Assembly: GCA_947452535.1 (NCBI GenBank)
Contig: CANGCM010000004.1
Location: 1-64,000, forward strand
DNA from: Burkholderiaceae bacterium
GTDB lineage: Bacteria; Pseudomonadota; Gammaproteobacteria; Burkholderiales; Burkholderiaceae
DNA length: 64,000 nt
Direction of reading: 5' to 3'
Shown: in pieces, positions 9,947-18,262 of the stretch
How the letters are laid out: each line of letters starts with the position of its first letter
How positions within the stretch are numbered: the first letter of the stretch is position 1
Program-made: the position numbers and the translations under genes
The notes under the pieces: generated by a model
The model's database searches: none
What the model was told of the DNA's origin: nothing
The model's input: the letters and a program-made list of their open reading frames with translations, nothing else

Positions 9947-10831
9947 ATGCATATGACTAGGAATTTTGAATGTATTGCTGGCCCGTTTAATAGTCAGCTT
10001 GGTGGAATTTTATGGGATGACGGCGGACTAATATTTAGTTTGATTGATGAGTTGTTGTTGCAAAAATTTGATCCTACTAACGGTTCTATTTCAACATTCA
10101 GATCTTATACAGGTCGTATGAATGGAATGGCAAAAGCTAAGGATAATAGTATCTTTGTTTGTCAAGAAGGGGGTCGAAGAATCATTCAGCTACAAGCTGA
10201 TGGAAGTGCAAATGTCACCGCCACTCGTTTTGAAGGGCAAATCCATAATCATCCTTACGACCTGTGTATTGATAGTAAAGGCCGCGTTTGGTTTTCAGAT
10301 CCCCATAGTGGAACTCAAGCATTTGGCCCGCAAATCTTTCCTCCGCTCAATCATGCTTCAGTAATGCGCTTAGAGCGTGATCAAATTGGTCACTGGGTCA
10401 TTAGACGTATGAGTTTTGATACCGCTTTCCCTGGGGCAGTTCTACTTTCAGATGATGAGAAAACTTTATTTCTTGCCGAAAATTCAGATGATGAAGCTTG
10501 TAATCGTGAACTTCGCGCTTATCCCATTAAAGCAGATGGAAGTTTAGGTAAGTTCGAAGTCTTGCATAGCTTTGGTAGTGACTATCTCGGTTTGCACGCT
10601 GGCATCAATGGTCTGTGTAAAGATCATCTTGGCCAAATATACGCTTGCGCAGGAGATCTAAAGAGTGGGAGACACGCTGCTATCTATCAATATTCAAGTA
10701 CTGGCCAGTTATTGAAATGTATACCTTTTCCACATGGGACTCCAATCAGATGCACTTTTGCCGGGGATGGCAACAAACACTTATATGTGACTAGCAGCAA
10801 TCGGTCTATTTATCGCTTAGCTTTAGACTGA
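9947..10831 (+). CDS. SMP-30/gluconolactonase-family protein (second copy)
   Basis: GRMNGMAKAKDNSIFVCQEGGRRI, HPYDLCIDSKGRVWFSDPHSG. Confidence 0.88.
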   Translation: MHMTRNFECIAGPFNSQLGGILWDDGGLIFSLIDELLLQKFDPTNGSISTFRSYTGRMNGMAKAKDNSIFVCQEGGRRIIQLQADGSANVTATRFEGQIHNHPYDLCIDSKGRVWFSDPHSGTQAFGPQIFPPLNHASVMRLERDQIGHWVIRRMSFDTAFPGAVLLSDDEKTLFLAENSDDEACNRELRAYPIKADGSLGKFEVLHSFGSDYLGLHAGINGLCKDHLGQIYACAGDLKSGRHAAIYQYSSTGQLLKCIPFPHGTPIRCTFAGDGNKHLYVTSSNRSIYRLALD

Positions 10832-11362
10832 TTCTTGCTTTGCACAATGGGAAGAGATGGCGATAGTGCAATTTTCCAAACTCCTATTACTCCAGGCATG
10901 ACGAGTGGCTCGTTGCACAATTGAGTCGCCCTCATGCAGATCCACTTCAGTGGTATCTAGGATCAGGGTGATGCTGCCCTTTAATATGACACAGAGATCA
11001 AGCGTATCTGTTTTTTGCATATAAGGATGGGCGCCTTCACTTTGGTGGATGAGATGCTCTGCATTACTAGACTTAAAGTACTCTGCAATCTTTCGGGGGT
11101 TGATATTTTCCCGCCAGATCTTATCGGGTGGAAATTGATGGATATGGAAGATGGATCCTCCCGCTAGAGGTTCTAGAAGTTCTGGCGCAGCGTCTACCCA
11201 TGACACATCCTGTATTTTTGCTGGGCTGGAATCTGTCATCCATATTTTTTGACGAAAAAAACCTGGCCTTGCTAAATCTAGGAGAGGTGACTGTAGATCT
11301 TCGTCCGCTAAAGCGTATGACTTGTCATTCTCTCCGTCGATAGTAATGATGCGCCTCACCAT
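10823..11362 (-). CDS. Cupin-domain protein
   Basis: C-terminal cupin: LDLCVILKGSITLILDTTEVDLHEGDSIVQRATRHAWSN. Confidence 0.82.
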   Translation of the reverse strand: MVRRIITIDGENDKSYALADEDLQSPLLDLARPGFFRQKIWMTDSSPAKIQDVSWVDAAPELLEPLAGGSIFHIHQFPPDKIWRENINPRKIAEYFKSSNAEHLIHQSEGAHPYMQKTDTLDLCVILKGSITLILDTTEVDLHEGDSIVQRATRHAWSNRSLENCTIAISSHCAKQESV

Positions 11363-11946
11363 TAGGATTCATCCTTTTCGGGATGCGATCTGGGTTGCCC
11401 ACCCATCATAATGAAGGCCATTAAGCTCTCATCATTTGGGTTAGTCCAGCCATGCCAATTCGCTAACTGAACAACAGTATCTCCTGGTAGCATTTCTCGA
11501 TGGCCATCATCCAAGATTAATGTTCTTTTACCAAACATCATCACGCCATAGTCAATAGTTTCAGATTGATGAATCGGTGAGCTATAGGCATTCTGCCCAC
11601 CCCGATCCCATGTGTGACCATTTGGCCTTAGGCGAGGTTCATGTAAGGGAACTGCCGTCTTATCTAGTTCAGCACTATAGTTATCCTGCTTGCTTGCCGA
11701 CTGGACAATTCTGAGGTGCCCACCATTCGCTGGGGGGTCAAATGAAAACGGAAGATTGCCGTCATCACGATTACCGTCTACTGTAGCTGGGGCTTGGTGA
11801 TAAACCCAGATATCTGTCATTCCAGCGCTTGCTGCCACCGCGCCAACATTCACATTCGGGGCATAACTATCGAATAAAACCCCTGAACGACCCATCGCAT
11901 CATTGCTAGTAACTATCCTGCGGATAGGTCGCATTTTAATAGTCAT
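11362..11946 (-). CDS. Cupin-domain protein (tandem)
   Basis: ETIDYGVMMFGKRTLILDDGHREMLPGDTVVQLANWHGWTNP. Abuts and overlaps 10823-11362. Confidence 0.82.
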   Translation of the reverse strand: MTIKMRPIRRIVTSNDAMGRSGVLFDSYAPNVNVGAVAASAGMTDIWVYHQAPATVDGNRDDGNLPFSFDPPANGGHLRIVQSASKQDNYSAELDKTAVPLHEPRLRPNGHTWDRGGQNAYSSPIHQSETIDYGVMMFGKRTLILDDGHREMLPGDTVVQLANWHGWTNPNDESLMAFIMMGGQPRSHPEKDES

Positions 11947-11956
11947 AATATTTTGA

Positions 11957-12928
11957 TCAAAAGGGTTGTATGTTGCCAGTCTTAATGACTTCTAGAGAGC
12001 GCGAGATATCACGTTTTAAAAACTGAGTGAACTCTTCTACTGAGCTGCCTATGGGTTCAAATCCAGCTGCAATCGCCTTTTCTTGAACATCTTTTTGCCG
12101 CATAATTTTTACAAATTCTTTATTTAACTTTTCTATTACATTGGGCGGTGTCTTAGCGGGAGCATTAATACCATTCCAGCCAACAATGGCAAAGTTGGGG
12201 TAGCCTTCTTCCGCTACAGTTGGGACCTCGGGAAGTAAAGAGTATCTCTTGGGACTACTAACAGCTAATGCTCTTAATTGGTTAGAGCGAATAAAGGGTA
12301 ATGCCGATGGAGCCGGAACAAACATGACGTTCACTTGCCCGCCCAACACATCGGTCACTCCAGCCGCGGCACTCTTATATGGGATATGGGCAATATCAAT
12401 TCCGGTCATCTGCTTTAACATTTCACCAGCCAAATGAGCTGGAGTGCCATTGCCAGAAGAGGCGTAATTTAACTTTCCGGGCTGAGATTTTGCGTTTGCG
12501 ATCAAATCTTTTACTGATTTAATTGGTGAGTTTGAGTTCGCTACTAAGATAAAAGGTAGTGTCGCTAATAAACTCACTGGAGTTAAATCCTTTTGGAAGT
12601 CATAAGGCATTTTGGGCTGAAGAACGCTATTAATTGTGAATGATCCGGTACTCAATAAAAGCGTGTATCCATCGGCGGGTGCTTTTGCAACAAAATCTCC
12701 TGCGACAATACCGCCAGCTGCTGGTCGAGAATCTACGATAACTGGCTGTCCCCACTCCCCTGTGAGTTTTTCACCCGTAATTCTGGCTAAATTATCAGGC
12801 CCAGGACCAACAATAATTTTGATTGGTTTATCTGGATAGCTTTGCGCATTGCTAAGGGACGTGAAGACCAAAAAAAAGCTGAGAACAGGAATGATAAATC
12901 TGAGGATTGAAAGTTTCATTTGAGTCAC
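11957..12928 (-). CDS. Bug/TctC-family substrate-binding protein (2), shortened ligand loop
   Basis: Signal peptide; SYPDKPIKIIVGPGPDNLARITGEKL, HIPYKSAAAGVTDVLGGQVNVMF. Confidence 0.93.
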   Translation of the reverse strand: MTQMKLSILRFIIPVLSFFLVFTSLSNAQSYPDKPIKIIVGPGPDNLARITGEKLTGEWGQPVIVDSRPAAGGIVAGDFVAKAPADGYTLLLSTGSFTINSVLQPKMPYDFQKDLTPVSLLATLPFILVANSNSPIKSVKDLIANAKSQPGKLNYASSGNGTPAHLAGEMLKQMTGIDIAHIPYKSAAAGVTDVLGGQVNVMFVPAPSALPFIRSNQLRALAVSSPKRYSLLPEVPTVAEEGYPNFAIVGWNGINAPAKTPPNVIEKLNKEFVKIMRQKDVQEKAIAAGFEPIGSSVEEFTQFLKRDISRSLEVIKTGNIQPF

Positions 12929-13015
12929 CCACCTTTGATTAAATTTTTTTCATGTGTAGTATAAATTGAAGAAATATTGCGTTTATAACTATTTCTTATC
13001 AATTATTTGCTTGGG

Positions 13016-13933
13016 TTATAAGGCAATTTTCCCACTCGTTTTTTGGGGCTTTGCCTCCTTCACCATGGCAATAAAATCTTCCATATATTGCCTCAGATAC
13101 TTGCCTTGTCGGATTTGAATGAAAATTGGCGTTGGCGGAAAGAGATGGGAGGCATCTAGATGACGAATTCTACTATCTCGGATTGGGTCAAATGCAGTAG
13201 CAGGCACTATAGCGACTCCATGACCTATTTCCACATAGGTTTTAATGACATCTGTATCAGCCGCCCTTAAAACGATATTAGGTTTTAGGCCACTCTCCTC
13301 AAAAACTTCTTTGACCGATGAGCCACCTGCAAAATTCGTATCTAGGGAGATAAGTGGATATTTAGCCAAGACTTCAAGTGTTAGAGACTTTATCTTTTCG
13401 AGCGGATGCTTTGGTAAAAATAATATGCATCGATGAATTTTTGAGTGGGGTATGAGCACTAACTCTTCATGAGCTTCGCTGCCAGCAGCGCTAATAGCAA
13501 GATCAACCTCACCAGAAATAATCCAGTTCGCGATTTGAGCGGGATTACCTTGCCTTAGGCTGACAGTCACATTGGGGTATAGATCCCTAAATTTATTAAT
13601 AATTTTAGGAAGCGTATAGCGAGCATGAATATGGGTGGTGGCAACAATTAATAAGCCTTGATCTTTTGAGGAGAATTCCTCACCAATCTTTTTAATATTT
13701 CCTGAATCACTCAGCATTCTTTGGGCAATTACATAAACCTCTTTGCCGGGTTCTGTCAGACCAATAATGCGATTACCTCTGCGCTCTAATAAAGTTACCC
13801 CAAGCTCTCGTTCAAATAGCTGAATTTGTTTGCTGATCCCGGGTTGGGAGGTATAGAGACGATCGGAGGCTTTGGAGATGCTGAACTTTGATTCAACAAC
13901 GGCGCATAGATATTTGAGTTGTTGTAAATTCAT
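13016..13933 (-). CDS. LysR-family transcriptional regulator, CysB/Cbl-like
   Basis: N-terminal HTH MNLQQLKYLCAVVESKFSISKASDRLYTSQPGISKQIQLFERELG. Confidence 0.92.
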   Translation of the reverse strand: MNLQQLKYLCAVVESKFSISKASDRLYTSQPGISKQIQLFERELGVTLLERRGNRIIGLTEPGKEVYVIAQRMLSDSGNIKKIGEEFSSKDQGLLIVATTHIHARYTLPKIINKFRDLYPNVTVSLRQGNPAQIANWIISGEVDLAISAAGSEAHEELVLIPHSKIHRCILFLPKHPLEKIKSLTLEVLAKYPLISLDTNFAGGSSVKEVFEESGLKPNIVLRAADTDVIKTYVEIGHGVAIVPATAFDPIRDSRIRHLDASHLFPPTPIFIQIRQGKYLRQYMEDFIAMVKEAKPQKTSGKIAL

Positions 13934-14180
13934 CAGTGAGGATGTGGTTCAGAACGTTGAATCATAGGGTATATCATAAGCGGAATATTTTATATTTTCA
14001 GATTAAGTTGGCATGAGTAAATGCGCCAAATATGATGGAGTGACTTCTACTTTTTGCTTAAATAACTAAAATTAGTCCGTCCTCAGATAAAGCGATTAAA
14101 TTATGCTCAAAGCTGCAGGGCAAAAAATAACGCCGATCTAAGCTGCAGCGTAAAGGCGCTGGTGAAAGCTTCGCAAATTG

Positions 14181-14217
14181 AAATCCTGGTATCGGGCTCA
14201 AGTCATGGACTACCCAC
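14181..14217 (+). pseudogene. Possible second degenerate tRNA 3'-arm relic
   Basis: AATCCTGGTATCGGGCTCAAGTCATGG resembles ATCCTTTGGTCCCAGGCTCAAGTCCTGG at 279-306 (2-nt gap plus scattered substitutions). Confidence 0.25.
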
Positions 14218-14320
14218 AATAAAAAGCAAATCCTCATCAGAAATGTTGGAAATTGGGTGTTTTTTAGCGTTTCTCTGAGTAAGGCTTGATGGCGCTCTCA
14301 TTTTAGGCATATACTTTCCC

Positions 14321-14512
14321 TAAGCAGGAGAGTGAGGTTTTATCTCCACCGAAGGCGCAAACTCCCATGAACGCTCAGGTATCCGATAGGAAGGTACTGC
14401 TTATCCTAAATAGCCGTCTGGAGAGCCACCATCTTTATGGTGCACCGAAGGAGCAAGCACTCAGCCACGCTGTAGTGTGAATCTCTCAGGTATCAGGGAC
14501 AGGGGGAGCGGC
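14321..14512 (+). ncRNA. Tandem glycine riboswitch (gcvT element)
   Basis: Aptamer 1: P1 TAAGCAG/CTGCTTA (14321-14327/14397-14403), GGAGAG, ACCGAAGGCGCAA, CTCAGGTA. Aptamer 2: GCCG/CGGC (14413/14509), GGAGAG, CACCGAAGGAGCAA, TCTCTCAGGTATCAGGGACAG. Confidence 0.92.
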
Positions 14513-14633
14513 AGCCATATTGCTATGGCACTTTAGGAGATTTCGCATGCATACCCTTCCGAGCTAATTCAGTTTTGGCAATTCAAGTCGTTTGATTGAC
14601 CAATTTTTTATTTACTGAATAAGGATATACATC

Positions 14634-14822
14634 ATGACCAATAAACTAGTCCAAGAAGCCCCATTTCATCCTGGATATGAGGACGTCAGTTACAAAACCG
14701 AAGCTTCACCGGTGATTGCTGAATTAGAGAGCTTTAGAAAAATGAATGCCCACTACCTCAATTTTTCAGAGGTCATAGTGAATTTTTGTAAATCTCCAAA
14801 ACAAAGTTCAGCAAGCTCATAA
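14634..14822 (+). CDS. 62-aa protein downstream of glycine riboswitch, unknown function
   Basis: ATG preceded by AAGGA ribosome-binding-like site; MTNKLVQEAPFHPGYEDVSYKTEASPVIAELESF... Sits between riboswitch and terminator. Confidence 0.6.
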   Translation: MTNKLVQEAPFHPGYEDVSYKTEASPVIAELESFRKMNAHYLNFSEVIVNFCKSPKQSSASS

Positions 14823-14865
14823 TTCTTCGCCTCCCAGGTTTAGCTCCTGCTGGGCTTGCCTGAAA

Positions 14866-14902
14866 TAAAAAAATACTAACTTTCGGGTTGGTATTTTTTT
14901 AT
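14866..14902 (+). terminator. Intrinsic terminator, likely bidirectional
   Basis: AAAAAATACTAAC-tttcgg-GTTGGTATTTTTTT hairpin with T-run. Confidence 0.85.
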
Positions 14903-15149
14903 GTAAATCTTACTTAAAGTAAATCATTGGGAGAGTTTTGCTTTAAATTCTTATAAAAGCCATGTGATGTAGTCGGGTTAGTGCTGATGTCCGACTATAT
15001 TTAAGCGGGGTATGCTTGGATATTCAATAACTTCTCATAATTAATAAATTATTCACCAAGAAAGTTTTTTTCTTGCCAGTGAATCATAAAAAGATATATT
15101 AGAATAATTTTTTTAGAACAATATTGGTAGCTAAAATAAAAAAGGTTTT

Positions 15150-16232
15150 ATGAAGGCAAAAAAACAAATCGGTCTCGCCATTATTGGTTGCGGACGTATT
15201 GGTACCTTGAGGGCGAAGCTGGCAAAAATGCATCCTTCCGTCGGATATATTGCTGTTTCTGATGTAGATCCTAAAGCTGCCGAAAATTTAGCAAAAATAA
15301 TTGGTGCTGATTTTTGGAGCACGGATAGCAATGAGGTGATGTCCCGCCCCGAAGTGACTGCCATTGATATTGCTACAAGCGAGCATGAGCATACGAAGCC
15401 GCTATTAATGGCTTTGGAGAGGGGTCTCCCAGTGTTGGTTGAAAAACCGATTGCCCTATTAGAGGCTGATGCTGATTTAGTACTTAAAAGAGTTAGAGAA
15501 TTAAAGAGCGACTTACACATCGGATATAGTCGCCGCTACAAAAATCGTTACTTGATTGCTAAGGAGCAGATTGTCCAGGGTCGCTTAGGAGAGATTACAG
15601 GAGCTTGCGCACGTTTGTATAACTCGCGCTCCCAATGCTTTGCCATGCTTAAACGCAACAAAGGAGCAACCCCAGTGGTTGATGCATTGACATACTACGT
15701 CGACTTAATGGGGTGGTTGTTGGCAGATAATCCGGTCACAGAAGTATTTGCTAAAGGGCAAAAAGGGATTATTCATGAGGCTGGATACGATACTGAAGAC
15801 GTTACCTGGGCTATTCTGACTTGTAAAAATGGAGCAGTTGTTAATTTAGGGGTTAGCTATGCCTTGCCTGAAAAATGGCCATCCGTTGGACACAGTGCTC
15901 GCGTTGAACTGCTTGGGACGCATGGCGCACTTCTAATCAATGATGATCATACCGACCAAATCATGCAAACAGAAATTGGCTTTCCTCATGTGTATCTTTC
16001 GGATCATAAAATTGAAACGGTTTTTTTAGAAAGCTCAACTCCTGGAGATTGGGCATTGGGCGACTTTCTAGGACCTATTGCTGATGAGACTAGAGCGTGG
16101 CTTGATTATCTTGCGACTGGCAAAGCCTGTAATTTAGCTAAGCCTGAGGATGCAAGGAGAACTTTAGCCGTCACACTGGCGATTGAAGAGTCTGCCAGGT
16201 CTGGAAAAATCATTCACTTATCTCAAGATTGA
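15150..16232 (+). CDS. Gfo/Idh/MocA-family oxidoreductase
   Basis: LAIIGCGRIGTLRAKL Rossmann motif, VLVEKPIAL, HIGYSRRYKNRY. Confidence 0.92.
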   Translation: MKAKKQIGLAIIGCGRIGTLRAKLAKMHPSVGYIAVSDVDPKAAENLAKIIGADFWSTDSNEVMSRPEVTAIDIATSEHEHTKPLLMALERGLPVLVEKPIALLEADADLVLKRVRELKSDLHIGYSRRYKNRYLIAKEQIVQGRLGEITGACARLYNSRSQCFAMLKRNKGATPVVDALTYYVDLMGWLLADNPVTEVFAKGQKGIIHEAGYDTEDVTWAILTCKNGAVVNLGVSYALPEKWPSVGHSARVELLGTHGALLINDDHTDQIMQTEIGFPHVYLSDHKIETVFLESSTPGDWALGDFLGPIADETRAWLDYLATGKACNLAKPEDARRTLAVTLAIEESARSGKIIHLSQD

Positions 16233-17194
16233 TTATTTTGAAGAAATTCCTATTAGCAAGCTTTATTTTACTGAGCCCCGCTCTGGCAGGTGCGGCGTAT
16301 CCCGATAAGCCAATTCGCTTGGTTGTCGCTTATCCTCCTGGTGGCGGAACCGATATTATTGCTAGATTGATAGCCCCGGAGCTTTCTAAAAAGTTGGGAC
16401 AACCGATTACGATTGAAAATCGTGGAGGTGCCAGCGGGAATATTGGAACCGAGGCAGTTGTGAACTCGCCTGCTAATGGCTACACCTTATTAATGGGTAA
16501 CGTGGCCCCGAATGCGATTAATATCAGTGTTTTTAAAAAATTACCTTTTAATCCGGAGAAGGATCTAGCCCCTATTTCCTTAGTAGCAATTACACCAAAT
16601 ATCTTGGTGGCTAATATTGAATTGCCTGTCAGGTCTGCAACAGATTTATTAGCGCTTGCTAAGGCCTCTCCTGGAAAAATTAATTATCCCTCTGCTGGAA
16701 ATGGAACTTCATCCCATTTAGCGGGTGTGCTATTTGGCTCCATGGGTAATGTCAGCATGATCCACGTTCCTTATAAAGGAGGGGGTTTAGCTATGAATGA
16801 TTTACTGGGCGGCCAAGTTGAAGTTTTTTTTGCCACCATGCCTGCTGCTATGCCTTTTGTGAAGTCGGGCAAATTGAGGGCATTGGCTGTAACTTCAGAG
16901 AAGCGCTCCTTGCTGATGCCAGAGCTACCAACCATTTCAGAAGCAGGCTTAATGGGGTACAGTGCCACTACTTGGTATGGCCTATACGCTCCCAAGGGAA
17001 CTCCAGCTGAAATAATTAATAAAGTTAATCGCGCAACATTAGATATTCTTCAAGATAGTGAAATGAGAGAGCGCTTAATTCAGCGAGGCTTTGAGCCTGT
17101 CGGTAATTCGCCGAAACAATTTGCACTTTTTATCTCCTCTGAAATTGCTAAGTGGGCAAAAGTAGTGGCTATCGCTGGTATTGAGCCGGAGTAA
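16229..17194 (+). CDS. Bug/TctC-family substrate-binding protein (3)
   Basis: AYPDKPIRLVVAYPPGGGTDIIARLIAPEL, HVPYKGGGLAMNDLLGGQVEVFF. TTG start. Confidence 0.94.
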   Translation: MIILKKFLLASFILLSPALAGAAYPDKPIRLVVAYPPGGGTDIIARLIAPELSKKLGQPITIENRGGASGNIGTEAVVNSPANGYTLLMGNVAPNAINISVFKKLPFNPEKDLAPISLVAITPNILVANIELPVRSATDLLALAKASPGKINYPSAGNGTSSHLAGVLFGSMGNVSMIHVPYKGGGLAMNDLLGGQVEVFFATMPAAMPFVKSGKLRALAVTSEKRSLLMPELPTISEAGLMGYSATTWYGLYAPKGTPAEIINKVNRATLDILQDSEMRERLIQRGFEPVGNSPKQFALFISSEIAKWAKVVAIAGIEPE

Positions 17195-17227
17195 TTGAAG
17201 TAAGCTCTTGCAATCTTAGTGGCTACT

Positions 17228-18151
17228 CTAGGTACTAGTTTTCTTTTGACTTCTCACTCTTGCGATAGCTCTGCAGTGCTCTAAAAATCCCTGATTCCAT
17301 TTGGATATAACTTTATATTTATTTTGAATAATGTAGAAGTTCCTAGTGAGTGGCGGCAATGTTGTTGAAAGCTCCACTAATTTCCCGAGCTCAATTTGGT
17401 CAACCACTGCTGCGCGGGATAGGCATGCTATACCTAAACTCTCTGCGGCACCATGTTTAATGGCCTCCGAGTTACTAAATTCGCCAGCTGAGTCTAATTT
17501 CTCTAGATGGTTTGTTAGAAGTTGCTCCACTGCCTCCCGGGTACCGGATCGAGATTCTCGAAGAAGCCATTGGGCATTGGAGAGATCTTTGCTGGTAATT
17601 TTAGATTTGCGATTTTTTATTGCTAAGGGATGCTGTTTCGAGCTAACGATGATTAATTCATCTTCGAGCCATTTTTCAACCATCAGATCGCTTTCGTGAC
17701 ATGGTCCTTCAATTAAACCAAAATCAACTTCAAAGTTAGCCACGGCGATAGATATATTGGATGTATTGGCTATCTCTATTTTTGGCAGAATAGATACTTC
17801 CTTGGAGTATTGGCTGAGTAGCGAGGGTAGCAAGTAATTTCCTATGGTTGTACTTGCGCCTATGTGAAGCGTAGATTTTTTATGTCCTCCATTGAGATTG
17901 AATTGATCTTCAATTGAATGGCCAATATCCATTGCCTGCATTGCCTGCGGCAAGATTTGGCGCCCGTTTTCATTCAGAACTAACTTTTTACCAATCCGAT
18001 CAAATAGCTCAACCTGAAGAAGTGATTCAAGCTCATTGAGTGATGCGCTAGTCGCAGATTGGGATAGGGATACAAGCTCAGCCGCAGCGGTGGTGCTTCC
18101 GGATTTACAGATTGCGATGAAGATTTGAAGTTGTCTTAGGGAGATTTTCAT
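17228..18151 (-). CDS. LysR-family regulator, YeiE-like
   Basis: MKISLRQLQIFIAICKSGSTTAAAELVSLSQSATSASLNELESLLQVELFDRIGKKL. Divergent to a YeiH-family gene. Confidence 0.9.
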   Translation of the reverse strand: MKISLRQLQIFIAICKSGSTTAAAELVSLSQSATSASLNELESLLQVELFDRIGKKLVLNENGRQILPQAMQAMDIGHSIEDQFNLNGGHKKSTLHIGASTTIGNYLLPSLLSQYSKEVSILPKIEIANTSNISIAVANFEVDFGLIEGPCHESDLMVEKWLEDELIIVSSKQHPLAIKNRKSKITSKDLSNAQWLLRESRSGTREAVEQLLTNHLEKLDSAGEFSNSEAIKHGAAESLGIACLSRAAVVDQIELGKLVELSTTLPPLTRNFYIIQNKYKVISKWNQGFLEHCRAIARVRSQKKTST

Positions 18152-18179
18152 AATTAACCTATTTTAATGGTTAATTATA
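18151..18179. promoter_or_regulatory. Candidate LysR operator dyad
   Basis: ATAATTAACC-N9-GGTTAATTAT, perfect 10-bp arms in the divergent promoter region, touching the LysR start codon. Confidence 0.55.
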
Positions 18180-18262
18180 GATAAATAAGTTGTTTCATAG
18201 GTAAAAAATATCCCTACACTTGCTTGCATCCCGCTTTCTAAAGAAATGGTTTTCCTAAGCTG

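Noticed and set aside
14832-14860. CCAGGTTTAGCTCCTGCTGGGCTTGCC as a third tRNA-like relic
   Set aside because: Partial resemblance to the 3' relic at 290-316 but a poor T-stem and no CCA; chance or terminator-associated hairpin is as likely.
15131-15520. 129-aa minus-strand ORF opposite the Gfo/Idh/MocA gene
   Set aside because: Lies fully antisense to a clear CDS and has low-complexity Ser/Ala shadow composition.
17346-17699. 117-aa plus-strand ORF inside the LysR gene
   Set aside because: Antisense to a clear CDS; composition typical of shadow frames.
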